Source of the DNA: a bacterium
GTDB lineage: Bacteria; Chloroflexota; Dormibacteria; Aeolococcales; Aeolococcaceae
DNA: 34,967 nt
Reading direction: 5' to 3'
Assembly (NCBI GenBank): GCA_021803465.1
Contig: JAJZLL010000006.1
Coordinates: 1 to 34,967, forward strand
Position numbers and translations under genes: made by a program. Positions 25,252 through 34,007 of this stretch are shown one piece after another. The notes beneath the pieces are model-generated. The model was given only the letters and a program-made list of their open reading frames with translations, did no database searches and was not told the DNA's origin. Position 1 is the first letter of the stretch; each line of letters opens with the position of its first letter.

Positions 25252-25374
25252 CGGGCTCCTGACATGCACCAATCGTACGGAAGGTTGCAGGACAGTGTGC
25301 GGACAACATCAGAGCAGTCCTTCACCCGGGAGCGCAGTCCTGCCATCCACGGAGGTAGCACTCAACGTGGTGAA

Positions 25375-25408
25375 TGTCCGTGTGTTGGACTTCAGTGGCT
25401 GCTACTGT
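25375..25408 (+). promoter_or_regulatory. Probable leaderless promoter of the APH-like kinase gene, with one TGTCCGT half-site
   Basis: TACTGT (25403-25408) ends six bases before the ATG at 25415, and a TG at 25400-25401 makes it an extended -10. A single TGTCCGT at 25375-25381 lies 21 bases before the box, the distance of the distal half-site in the stronger repeat promoters. The expected second half-site is degenerate (TGGACTT), so membership in the group is doubtful. Confidence 0.3.
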
Positions 25409-25414
25409 GAACGC

Positions 25415-26410
25415 ATGGCAGACGCTGATGGAGAACTGGCCAGAAGACGAAACCGTGCAAACGCCATCCTTCGGAGTCTGGATCTTGGGAAAGTGCGGCA
25501 GCATGCGAGACCCAAGGGCTTTCAGAAGGATGTGTGGACCCGGGGATCGAGGGTGCTCCATGTGGCAAAATCGTCCCAGTGCAGACGCATTCCCATCGAG
25601 GTGGCAGTGCTGGGTTCACTTCCTGACATGCTTGGAAGTCCGCATGTGGTGGCGAATGGATCATACAGAGCGTTCCCCTGGATGCTCCAGGAACGGCTTC
25701 CAGGTGTACCGCTTGCCAATGTCTGGAGTGAGCTCCACCCGCTAACGGCAACTCGTGCTCTTCGTGAAGTCATTGCGAAAATCGATGTCCTGCAGCACGC
25801 ACAGCTCCCAGAAGGAGCCATTCCGGGACGGACATCCCCAATGTACTTGTTCGAGAAGGGAGATGCACGCACGATGGTCGCTTCCCTGCATGACAGCGGG
25901 GCAGTCGATCCTGCAGTTGCGCGGAAGCTTCTTGCCATGCATGCGGATCTGAGACAGGCTATGAAGCATGAAGAACAGGTGCCATCACATGGAGATCTCC
26001 ATCTGGAAAACATTCTTTGGGATCCCTCCGCATCCAGGGTGAGTGCACTCATTGACTTCGAAGGGGTGGCTCTCGCACCAAGGGATCTTGATGCGTACAA
26101 ACTGTTCGAGTCAGTTGCGTATCTTGCCAGCACATATGGACACCACAGGCACGCTGTGCAGTATTTGGAACGATACCTTCAGCCGTTCCTGCAGCTTCCA
26201 GGCGGGCCGGAACGCTGGAAGGGATATGCCCTTGCAAGAACGCTGTGGTATGGGACACTTGTCAAGGGAACGAAGGAAGAGCGACAGAAGTCGATGAAGG
26301 CTCTTGGCGAGCAGCTCCGCATGATTGCGGAAGGTACAGCATTCCAGCTCTCGCCTGTGCGCATGCACACGAAGTCCATGCTGCACGACAGGAAGGCAGT
26401 CGTGCATTGA
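25415..26410 (+). CDS. APH/choline-kinase-like phosphotransferase
   Basis: The 331-residue protein has the catalytic loop SHGDLHLENILWD (191-203), equivalent to the Brenner motif HGDxxxxN, and the metal-binding segment ALIDFEG (211-217). It thus belongs to the aminoglycoside phosphotransferase / fructosamine kinase / choline kinase group. The N-lobe is present (VLHVAKSS with the likely ATP-binding Lys52, and Glu62). The substrate cannot be told: family members phosphorylate antibiotics, sugars, choline or homoserine. The ATG at 25415 is chosen because a TANNNT box ends six bases upstream. A GTG at 25367, with GGAGG 11 bases before it, is the alternative and would add 16 residues. It is divergent from a beta-lactamase-like hydrolase. 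Confidence 0.85.
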   Translation: MADADGELARRRNRANAILRSLDLGKVRQHARPKGFQKDVWTRGSRVLHVAKSSQCRRIPIEVAVLGSLPDMLGSPHVVANGSYRAFPWMLQERLPGVPLANVWSELHPLTATRALREVIAKIDVLQHAQLPEGAIPGRTSPMYLFEKGDARTMVASLHDSGAVDPAVARKLLAMHADLRQAMKHEEQVPSHGDLHLENILWDPSASRVSALIDFEGVALAPRDLDAYKLFESVAYLASTYGHHRHAVQYLERYLQPFLQLPGGPERWKGYALARTLWYGTLVKGTKEERQKSMKALGEQLRMIAEGTAFQLSPVRMHTKSMLHDRKAVVH

Positions 26411-26635
26411 GTGTGGAGCAGTGCCAGGACTGAGTGGATGTCAGAACATGGCATGGCATTCGGGATGGGAAGCTGATGCATGCTCGTGGTGTCGAGCAGA
26501 TCTGGAAGAAGCACGGGGCATTCCTGAACTTCCGTCACAGGATGTTCGCAGTGCGTGTCTTGCCTGAAGGGCCATGGTAGACTGTTGCCGAACCACTTCT
26601 GGGGGTATCATTCGCAACGCCATTTCGATGGGGGA

Positions 26636-28387
26636 ATGGACACAGTGACAGCAGCTCCAATTCACATGCAGCATGCACGCTGCATGGCTGCCCGCATCTG
26701 CGCTGCATTGCTCCCGCTGTTCGCCCTATTTGGTCTGGGAACACAGGCTGTTCACGCATCGACGACCTGGGGAATCGTCTATCCTGCAAACTTCAGCACC
26801 ACAGCCACAAACTCCCTTCATGGAGTGAGCTGCACTGGCATCGATTTCTGCATGGCTGTAGGGGACTACACCAACTCCTCTGGATATCTCCAGACACTGG
26901 CAGAGACATGGAATGGCACATCGTGGAGCATCATCAGCTCACCGGATGCTACAACAACGACAACGAACGATCTTGAGGCTGTGAGCTGCACGAGCAGCAC
27001 GTTCTGTCTCGCAACAGGCTGGTACTGTGCATCAGCATGCGGAACGGGCACGGAGATTGACCAGATGTACGCGGCCGAGTGGAATGGAACTGCATTGATT
27101 TCCTCCCCAGTCATTGAGCCTGGAGGATCGTCCATCTCAAGCACATCCGGCTTCAACTCCGTCTCCTGCACAAGTTCAAGCTTCTGCAAGATCACGGGAA
27201 CAGTGGACAGCTGCAACATTGGCGCAGGCCTCTGCACCAATGTCATCGAGCAGTATTCAGGAGGCACCTGGAGTGCGGATACAGTGCCGCAGGTGAATGG
27301 AACTGTGGACCAGAATCTCATGGATGGAGTGTCATGCCTGTCCGCAGCATTCTGCATGGCTGCGTCAGGCTACTATCCCAACAACACGCAGTATCCGGAC
27401 ATGCTCATATGGAACGGTTCCACCTGGAGTGTGGAAGCTCTTCCCAACAACACTGCGGACAACGAGTTCCTGTACGATGTTTCGTGCTCCAGCACAACCT
27501 CATGCTTGGGGGTTGGATACGAGTGTCCGTCCAATACGAGTTCACCAGCAACATGCACAACAGGAACGAACTATCAGACGCTTGCATACGACTGGAATGG
27601 GTCCGCCTGGACAGCTATGCCGCCAGCAGACTCGAGTGCCACCCAGGCAAATGTGCTTTTCAGTGTCATGTGCACTGCGAGCAGCTCCTGCATTGCATCC
27701 GGCTACTATGCAGGCAGCGCGGACCAGAACCTCATGGAGCAGTGGAATGGCAGCGCATGGAGTCTGGTGTCCGTTCCTGACACGAGTTCAACTGTGGCAA
27801 ATGTTCTGTATGACACAACCTGCACGAATGCCAGCTTCTGCATGGCAGTTGGATACTATGTGGGAAGCAGTGCGACCCAGACACTGTCACTTGAGTACGT
27901 GAGTTCGGTTCATGTCAATGCGGACATTCTGCCTGGAACACTCTCGTTTGTTTCAGCACCGGCGAATCTCACGTTTGGGTCAACTACGCTCACAGGAGCG
28001 AATGTGGTGGCGACAGCGTCGGAAACATTTGACATCGGCGATGCGACTGGCTCAGGAGCTGGCTGGGATGTCACCCTTTCGAACACGACATTCACTGCGG
28101 GAACGCACACGATTCCCAATGCAGCGTTTGTTGCAGCACTCCCTGCGGCTCCAAGCTGTGACACTGGGGTCAGCTGTGTACCAGCAGTCTGGTCTGGCAG
28201 TGCAACGCCCCCTCTGGGTGGGGCTGGCCTCCCAGGGAGCACAGGAGCCAAGCTGCTGTCCGCAAGTGCTGCCTCTGGACTTGGTGACCAGTCAGTCACC
28301 ATCCCCTGGACAGCAACGTATCCAGCGAACAGCTATGCGGGGACATACAGCTCCACTTGGACGCTCACACTTGCAAGCGGGCCGTAG
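26636..28387 (+). CDS. Secreted surface protein: seven Cys-Cys propeller repeats and a WxL-like C-terminal domain
   Basis: The 583-residue product has an export signal (AARICAALLPLFALFGLGTQAVHA). It carries seven repeats of the SC-x5-C type: VSCTGIDFC, VSCTSSTFC, VSCTSSSFC, VSCLSAAFC, VSCSSTTSC, VMCTASSSC and TTCTNASFC. Each is followed by G-Y/D loops and WNG(S/T)xW hairpins, as expected for one seven-bladed propeller. Residues about 423-583 form the same WxL-like wall-binding domain as the protein at 21617-23902 (PGTLSFVSAP, IGDATGSGAGWDVTLSN, then a 16-residue identical end). The start is uncertain: ATG 26636 directly follows a G-run, and ATG 26666 lacks any ribosome site. A TATCAT at 26606-26611 may be its -10 box. 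Confidence 0.87.
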   Translation: MDTVTAAPIHMQHARCMAARICAALLPLFALFGLGTQAVHASTTWGIVYPANFSTTATNSLHGVSCTGIDFCMAVGDYTNSSGYLQTLAETWNGTSWSIISSPDATTTTTNDLEAVSCTSSTFCLATGWYCASACGTGTEIDQMYAAEWNGTALISSPVIEPGGSSISSTSGFNSVSCTSSSFCKITGTVDSCNIGAGLCTNVIEQYSGGTWSADTVPQVNGTVDQNLMDGVSCLSAAFCMAASGYYPNNTQYPDMLIWNGSTWSVEALPNNTADNEFLYDVSCSSTTSCLGVGYECPSNTSSPATCTTGTNYQTLAYDWNGSAWTAMPPADSSATQANVLFSVMCTASSSCIASGYYAGSADQNLMEQWNGSAWSLVSVPDTSSTVANVLYDTTCTNASFCMAVGYYVGSSATQTLSLEYVSSVHVNADILPGTLSFVSAPANLTFGSTTLTGANVVATASETFDIGDATGSGAGWDVTLSNTTFTAGTHTIPNAAFVAALPAAPSCDTGVSCVPAVWSGSATPPLGGAGLPGSTGAKLLSASAASGLGDQSVTIPWTATYPANSYAGTYSSTWTLTLASGP

Positions 28388-28584
28388 TGGACACTTTGTC
28401 TTGAGACTTCTCCATGTCATGTCGAGCCGTGAGTCCGACTCGATAGTCAGGGCAGATGGCGCATTCGCCACATTCGCTCGACGAGCACGCGTGAAAGTGG
28501 ATTGGCCCGTGGCAGGAGTGTGGTGGCTTCAGGCAAGCAGGGGTGTCCAGCATGATCCTCGGGAAGGCGCATTGCGCCACTCCG

Positions 28585-29694
28585 TTACGAGAGGGTTGCT
28601 GGGGGACTCTCCCCAAGGAGGATAGCAGTATGTTCTGCAGCAGACCTCTGGCAGGCAGCAATGATGTCGAGCACATTGAGGGAGTCTTCCGGATTCACGG
28701 GAACGGATGCGCTGTGCATGATGGCGTCGTACATGCGAAGATAGAACGTCTCATAGGATCCGTTCTGGATGTCCATGGCAGTGGCATCACTGCGGGTGCC
28801 AAGGGTGACCACACGCTCAGGAGGGGATGTTCCCCACGAGACATTTCCTGGACGCAAGCCCGCAAGTAGCTGCTCCTCCTGTGGATCCAGTCCACTGATT
28901 TCAAGGGCTCGGGCTTCCCCCTCCATCCTGAACCGGATTCCTGGAAGAGCGGAAAGCTGACTCATGGAGAGGTGGGAGCGCACGCCACCAGCATGCGTGA
29001 GCGCAATGAAGTCATCATCATCAACACGGCTCTTTGGACGCCGGCTGTCAAGCTCCGCATAGACACTGGCAACTGGGCCAAAAAGCATGAGTGCCTGGTC
29101 GATGAGATGGGGGCCAAGGTCATAGAGAAGACCCCCGCCCGCATCGTTTCCGGGCTTCTCTCGCCAGGAAGCTGTCCTGGGAATTGGACGCCACCGTTCA
29201 AACCGGGATTCAAACCGGTGGACATGCCCCAAAATGTCGTGGTCAAGGAGGGATTGCACAGTGAGAAAGTCCCCATCCCATCTCCTGTTCTGGAAGACAC
29301 TGAGGAGAACCCCTTTCTGCTGAGCAGCCTCAATGACTGACTCGGCATCGCTCCGTGCGAGAGCGAATGGCTTGTCTACAACTACATGGAGATGATGGGA
29401 TATGCATTGGAGTGCGAGTTGCATATGGGTGCCACTTGGCGTGGCGATGACTGCGAGGTCGAAGTGGATGTCCCCATCAAGAAGAGACTCCACTGTGGGA
29501 AAAGTCCGTGCTTCCGGCACTTCATCCCGAACCTGCTGCATCCGCCCAGGATTGGCAGTGACAATGGCCTGTAGGGCAAAGCCAGGAAGGCTCCGAATGA
29601 TGGGTGCATGAAACACGCGTCCTGCATGGCCGTAGCCGATGAGTGCCACAGCAATGCGGGGGAGCTGCGTGCGGGAAGGGGACTGCCTCTTCAT
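28585..29694 (-). CDS. Gfo/Idh/MocA family NAD(P)-dependent oxidoreductase
   Basis: The 369-residue enzyme shows the Rossmann motif GYGHAG (20-25), the hinge VVDKPFA with Asp107-Lys108-Pro109 (usually EKP), and the active-site segment DAGGGLLYDLGPHLIDQAL, which contains the conserved GGG, Asp192, His196 and Asp199. Members oxidise or reduce sugars, inositols and related polyols, or nucleotide sugars. The closest feel is the YdgJ/YvaA group, but the substrate cannot be fixed. Its ATG overlaps the stop of the exporter subunit upstream as ATGA, so it is the third gene of that operon. That is an unusual partner for an ABC exporter. Confidence 0.93.
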   Translation of the reverse strand: MKRQSPSRTQLPRIAVALIGYGHAGRVFHAPIIRSLPGFALQAIVTANPGRMQQVRDEVPEARTFPTVESLLDGDIHFDLAVIATPSGTHMQLALQCISHHLHVVVDKPFALARSDAESVIEAAQQKGVLLSVFQNRRWDGDFLTVQSLLDHDILGHVHRFESRFERWRPIPRTASWREKPGNDAGGGLLYDLGPHLIDQALMLFGPVASVYAELDSRRPKSRVDDDDFIALTHAGGVRSHLSMSQLSALPGIRFRMEGEARALEISGLDPQEEQLLAGLRPGNVSWGTSPPERVVTLGTRSDATAMDIQNGSYETFYLRMYDAIMHSASVPVNPEDSLNVLDIIAACQRSAAEHTAILLGESPPATLS

Positions 29695-31628
29695 GTGCCT
29701 GACTCTGGTGCGACTGAGGCTGCAAACTGGCTCGTGTAGAGCTGGAAATACGCTCCCTGACGGTCCATGAGATCCTCATGGGTTCCCTGCTCAACGATAT
29801 GGCCATGCTCCATCACGAGAATGACATCAGCATGGCGAATGGTGGAAAGCCTGTGCGCAATGACAAAGCTCGTGCGTCCTTTGCGCAGTGCAGCCATGGC
29901 ATTCTGGATGAGGATCTCCGTACGTGTGTCGACACTGCTCGTTGCTTCATCGAGTATGAGGATGCTGGGATCCGCGAGGAAGGCCCTCGCAATAGTGATG
30001 AGCTGCCGCTGGCCAGCAGACAGCGTGCTGGCGTTGTCATCGACCACCGTGTCATAGCCTTCGGGAAGCGTGCGGATGAAGTGGTCCACATGGGCTGCGC
30101 TCGCGGCTGCGACTATCTCCTCCTCAGTGGCTTCGGGTTTCCCATACGCGATGTTGTCTCGGAGCGAGCCGGAGAACAGCCATGTGTCCTGGAGCACCAT
30201 GCCGAACTCCCGGCGTATGTCATCGCGCCGAAGGCTCTGCATGTTCTTGCCATTGAGGATGATGGTGCCAGAATCGATCTCATAGAAGCGCATGAGGAGA
30301 TTGACAATGGTGGTTTTGCCCGCTCCTGTGGGTCCTACAATTGCGACTGTCTCACCTGGATCGACATGCAGGCTGAAGTCCTCGATAAGGGGAGCATCGG
30401 GCGAATAGCTGAAGGCGACGTCTTTGAGCTCAACGCTTCCGTCATGGGAGGTGAGTGGCTGGGGAGAGGATGTGTCGGGAACGAGGTCCTTCTCATCGAG
30501 GAACTCGAAGATCCGCTCCGCTGATGCCATACCTGACTGGAGGAGATTGAGCTGTCCAGCAAGCTGGGTGATGGGCATGGTGAACTGACGTGAATACTGG
30601 ATGAAGGCCTGGATGTCACCAAGGGTGAGCGCTCCTGAGGCGACACGGTACCCGCCAAAGACAGCAATGATGACATAGTTGAGATTCGAGATGAGCTGCA
30701 TTGTTGGCTGGATGATTCCTGAGAGGAACTGCGCCCTGAAGCTCGCATCGTACAGTGTCGTGTTTTCCCCATCGAATGTTGCCTGTGTTGCAGTTCGCTG
30801 TCCGTACAGCTGGACGAGTGTGTGGCCAGTGTGCGCCTCCTCGACAAGACTGTTGAGCTCACCAGTGTGGTGCCATTGGCTGGTGAAGTGTGACTGGGAT
30901 CTGCGGGCAATGAAAATTGTCGCAATGATGGAGAGGGGGATCGTTATGAGGGAAACGACAGCAAGGAGTGCGGAGATCCACACCATCATGATGAGCACGC
31001 CGACAATGGTGAGGACGGAAGTGAGCAGCTGGCTTAGGCCCTGCTGCAGTGTGGTCGACAGGTTGTCCAGGTCATTGGTCACACGGCTCAGGATGTCGCC
31101 GTGAGGGTGGCTGTCAAAATACCCCAGTGGCAGGCGAGCAAGCTTGTTCTCAATGTCCTGCCGGAGGAGGTACATCGTCCTCTGCGCGACTCCCGCCATG
31201 ATGTAGCCCTGTGCCCACATGAACACTGCCCCAAGAAGATACACGCCAACAGCAGTGAGGATGAGCAGTCCGAAATGCGTCCAGTCGACACCCACCCCAG
31301 GAGTGACATGCTGCCCAGAGATGAGGTTCGCGATCTGTCCCTGTCCCTTCGCACGGAGCTGCTGAAGTATTGTCTGGAGCGGGACACCTTTGGGAAGCTT
31401 CTGTCCAATGAGGCCGCTGAACAGGACATCAGTCGCACTGCCAAGTATGCGTGGTCCAATGACTGTGAGGAACACGCTGATTGAGCCAAGCACTGCGGAC
31501 GCAATGAGGTTCAGCCGTTCAGGCCGCATCCGGGACAGGAGGCGCTTCAGCGCACGGGCGAAGTCCTTGCTCTTGCCACCTGGAGCACCGCCACCAAATC
31601 CGCCCCTCCCGGGGCCGCGACCCATCAT
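29691..31628 (-). CDS. ABC exporter, subunit B (canonical ATPase site residues)
   Basis: The 645-residue protein has a Gly/Arg-rich N terminus, six membrane helices in an ABC exporter transmembrane domain, and a nucleotide-binding domain. Motifs are Walker A GPTGAGKTT, Q-loop FGMVLQDTWLF, signature LSAGQRQ, Walker B ILILDEATSSVD with the catalytic Glu, and H-loop AHRLS. The signature has Ala in place of the second residue Gly (LSGGQ). It starts four bases inside the end of the partner gene (ATGA overlap), so the two form a heterodimer of the TM287/288, LmrCD or BmrCD kind. Such pumps move drugs, lipids or peptides. A Gfo/Idh/MocA gene overlaps its 3' end. Confidence 0.94.
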   Translation of the reverse strand: MMGRGPGRGGFGGGAPGGKSKDFARALKRLLSRMRPERLNLIASAVLGSISVFLTVIGPRILGSATDVLFSGLIGQKLPKGVPLQTILQQLRAKGQGQIANLISGQHVTPGVGVDWTHFGLLILTAVGVYLLGAVFMWAQGYIMAGVAQRTMYLLRQDIENKLARLPLGYFDSHPHGDILSRVTNDLDNLSTTLQQGLSQLLTSVLTIVGVLIMMVWISALLAVVSLITIPLSIIATIFIARRSQSHFTSQWHHTGELNSLVEEAHTGHTLVQLYGQRTATQATFDGENTTLYDASFRAQFLSGIIQPTMQLISNLNYVIIAVFGGYRVASGALTLGDIQAFIQYSRQFTMPITQLAGQLNLLQSGMASAERIFEFLDEKDLVPDTSSPQPLTSHDGSVELKDVAFSYSPDAPLIEDFSLHVDPGETVAIVGPTGAGKTTIVNLLMRFYEIDSGTIILNGKNMQSLRRDDIRREFGMVLQDTWLFSGSLRDNIAYGKPEATEEEIVAAASAAHVDHFIRTLPEGYDTVVDDNASTLSAGQRQLITIARAFLADPSILILDEATSSVDTRTEILIQNAMAALRKGRTSFVIAHRLSTIRHADVILVMEHGHIVEQGTHEDLMDRQGAYFQLYTSQFAASVAPESGT

Positions 31629-33361
31629 GCCACATGCTCCTTGCCCAGCTGGGAAACAACAATCTCCTCATAGGGAGGACATGTGCGAAGAAGTTCCTCA
31701 TGTGTGCCTATGCCCACGACTTTGCCTTCATCCAGCACGATGATGGAGCTGGCATGCATGATGGTGCTCACCCGCTGGGAGACGATGATGGAGGTTGCGC
31801 TTTCCGTTGTCTGACGGAGAGCTGCCCGCAGTTTCGCATCCGTTGACGCATCAAGCGCGGAAAAACAGTCATCGAAGAGATAGAGCTTCGGACTGCGGAT
31901 GATGGCTCGAGCAATGGCGAGCCGCTGACGCTGGCCACCGGACACGTTGGTTCCGCCCTGGTCTATCATGCCCTGAAGCCTGCCAGGCATGGCTTCAACG
32001 AAATCCCGCGCCTGCGCCACTTCGAGCGCATGCCACATCTCATCATCCGTCGCCTCAGGATGTCCCATCCTGAGGTTGTCCGCCACAGTTCCGCGGAAGA
32101 GGTAGGCGAACTGGGGAATGAAGCCAATCTCCTGCCACATCTCTTCAAGACTGCGCTTTCGCACATCAATGCCATCCATGAGGATGGTGCCGCTCGTCAC
32201 ATCAAAGAGCCGTGGGATGAGGGAGAGAATGGTGGATTTGCCACTGCCCGTGCCCCCAATGATGCCAGTTGTCGTTCCTGCCCCGCAGGTGAAGGAGATG
32301 TTCCGGAGCACGAGTTCCTCACCACCCTGGTAGCCAAAATCAACTTCCTGGAATGCGATCTCGCCGGATTTCACATCAGGAGAGACTGGATCTGGAGGAG
32401 TGACAATGGATGGTGCTGTCGAGATGACCTCCATGAGCCTGTCACCACTCGCGACTGCCCGGGGAACAAGGATGACCATCATTGTTGCCATGAGCACGGA
32501 CATGAGGATCTGGATGATGTAGTTGAGGAAGGCGAAGATGTTGCCAATGGGCATGGAGCCGCTGTCAACGAGATGTCCGCCGAACCAGATCACTGCAACA
32601 TTGGTGAGGTACAGGATTCCCATCATTGCAGGGAATGCGAGAACGAAGATCCTGTTGACAGTAAGGGCTGTGGTGGTGAGGTCAAGGTTGGCCGCCTCGA
32701 ACCGGTCCTGTTCCCGTTCTGTCTGCACGAATGCGCGTATCACCCTGATGCCCATGATCTGTTCCCTGAGGATGAGGTTGATCCTGTCTATGCGCTTCTG
32801 CATGGTCTGGAACAGGGGCACTGCCCGGGAGAAGACAGTGAGGATCACTGCAGCCATGAGCGGAATGACGACAATGAGGAGGGAGGAGAGGGTGACATTT
32901 TCCTGTATTGCCATGATGATGCCGCCAACTGCCATGATGGGGGCCACGACCATCATGGTGAGCGCCATCTGGAGAAAGATCTGGAGCTGCTGCACATCGT
33001 TCGTGTTGCGAGTGATGAGCGATGCAGCGCCAAACCTGTTCATTTCCACCTGGGAGAATGTCTGGACAGATGAGAAGACAGAAGTGCGGATGTCACGTCC
33101 AACTCCCATCGAGATGCGGGATGCCAGGTACACAGCTGCAACGGAGATGAACCCAAGCGCAGCAGTGATGCCAAGCATGATGGCGCCTGTATGCCAGATG
33201 TAACCGATGTTGCCTACTGCCACACCGTTGTTGATGAGATCCGCGTTGAGGTTGGGAAGAAAGAGGTTGCCTATTGCCTGGAGGAGGAGAAGGCCTATAA
33301 CCAGCCACACAGAGACTACATAGGGAGCCAGGAATCGTCGCAGCAGGCGGATGAATGTCAT
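31625..33361 (-). CDS. ABC exporter, subunit A (degenerate ATPase site residues)
   Basis: The 578-residue protein has six membrane helices and a nucleotide-binding domain with Walker A GGTGSGKST and signature VSGGQRQ. Walker B reads LYLFDDCFSALD, with Asp in place of the catalytic Glu, and the switch loop reads VSQRVS, with Gln in place of His. The same two changes are known in TM287, the subunit that forms the non-hydrolysing site of a heterodimeric exporter. The partner's LSAGQ signature faces this site, so the degeneracy is consistent across both proteins. The ATG at 33361 has GGAAGGAA seven bases upstream and is the head of a three-gene overlapping operon. Confidence 0.94.
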   Translation of the reverse strand: MTFIRLLRRFLAPYVVSVWLVIGLLLLQAIGNLFLPNLNADLINNGVAVGNIGYIWHTGAIMLGITAALGFISVAAVYLASRISMGVGRDIRTSVFSSVQTFSQVEMNRFGAASLITRNTNDVQQLQIFLQMALTMMVVAPIMAVGGIIMAIQENVTLSSLLIVVIPLMAAVILTVFSRAVPLFQTMQKRIDRINLILREQIMGIRVIRAFVQTEREQDRFEAANLDLTTTALTVNRIFVLAFPAMMGILYLTNVAVIWFGGHLVDSGSMPIGNIFAFLNYIIQILMSVLMATMMVILVPRAVASGDRLMEVISTAPSIVTPPDPVSPDVKSGEIAFQEVDFGYQGGEELVLRNISFTCGAGTTTGIIGGTGSGKSTILSLIPRLFDVTSGTILMDGIDVRKRSLEEMWQEIGFIPQFAYLFRGTVADNLRMGHPEATDDEMWHALEVAQARDFVEAMPGRLQGMIDQGGTNVSGGQRQRLAIARAIIRSPKLYLFDDCFSALDASTDAKLRAALRQTTESATSIIVSQRVSTIMHASSIIVLDEGKVVGIGTHEELLRTCPPYEEIVVSQLGKEHVA

Positions 33362-33421
33362 GGGAGCGTTCCTTCCAACCCAGAAATCCTAAATGCAGCA
33401 GTGGTGAGGGGAATGCGTGGG

Positions 33422-33928
33422 CTAGGCTTTCTTCTTTGAGCCAGCTTCAGCCTTCTCCGCACTCTTGAGACAGGTGAACGCGACGACCTCCTTTGTCTGG
33501 GGAGGCTCGTCAAAGCGGACGATCGCAGTAAGGCTGAGGACAGCTTCCACTGTTCCCAGGGAGCCTACCGGATAGGGGCCAATAGGCGTTCCTGTGCGTG
33601 GACGGGTGTTCTGGGTGAGAATGACGCGTTCTCCAATTGCGAATGGTGGAGGTGGCTCGTCCTTTCCCATGGGAGACCGCTGCACAGGAGTCTGGCGTCG
33701 CCGTGGCTGCTCCTCCTGCGCCTCCTCCTCTGATTCCTCCGAGTCAGTGGCATCATCACTGTCTTCGTCCTCATCGATGTCCTCATCGATGTCCTCGTCC
33801 TCAACATCCACTTCGAGAACCTCAATGTCCTCGATGTCGACATCATCGTCAGAATCGTCCTCGACTTCCTCAGACTCAGTTGATTCCTCTTCGTCTGGTT
33901 CTTGTGCTTTTGCTTTCTTTGGAGACAT
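33422..33928 (-). CDS. Acidic-tail protein with a C-terminal SH3-like barrel, function unknown
   Basis: The 168-residue product starts with a short Lys-rich head (MSPKKAKAQEP). An extremely acidic Asp/Glu/Ser stretch of about 65 residues follows, partly built from a repeated 12-base unit (33769-33792). Then come a short Arg/Pro linker and a compact domain (FAIGERVILTQNTRP, VGSLGTVEAVLSLTAIVRFDEPPQ) that resembles small SH3/KOW-like barrels with the pattern G-x-R-V and G-x-x-G-T-V. The acidic tail suggests contact with basic proteins or mimicry of nucleic acid, as in ribosome- or polymerase-associated factors; this is inference. The ATG at 33928 has a TACAAT box six bases upstream and no ribosome site. 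Confidence 0.78.
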   Translation of the reverse strand: MSPKKAKAQEPDEEESTESEEVEDDSDDDVDIEDIEVLEVDVEDEDIDEDIDEDEDSDDATDSEESEEEAQEEQPRRRQTPVQRSPMGKDEPPPPFAIGERVILTQNTRPRTGTPIGPYPVGSLGTVEAVLSLTAIVRFDEPPQTKEVVAFTCLKSAEKAEAGSKKKA

Positions 33929-33934
33929 GCATCC

Positions 33935-33940
33935 ATTGTA
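33935..33940 (-). promoter_or_regulatory. TACAAT -10 box of a probable leaderless message (acidic-tail gene)
   Basis: TACAAT, read on the minus strand, matches the -10 consensus in five of six bases and ends exactly six bases before the ATG at 33928. No Shine-Dalgarno sequence is at a usable distance, and no clear -35 is present. Confidence 0.45.
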
Positions 33941-34007
33941 CGAATTCCCACCACCAGCCGATGCGGTAGATTGGTACTTGAGCTGAAAGAAGTGGGAAGA
34001 GGAGCAC

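Noticed and set aside
28424..28445. Inverted repeat TCGAG/CTCGA between converging genes as terminator
   Set aside because: The stem is only five or six pairs around a long loop and has no T run.
33769..33792. Tandem repeat as CRISPR or other array
   Set aside because: Two copies of a 12-base unit within an acidic coding tract are explained by repeated Asp/Glu/Ile codons.
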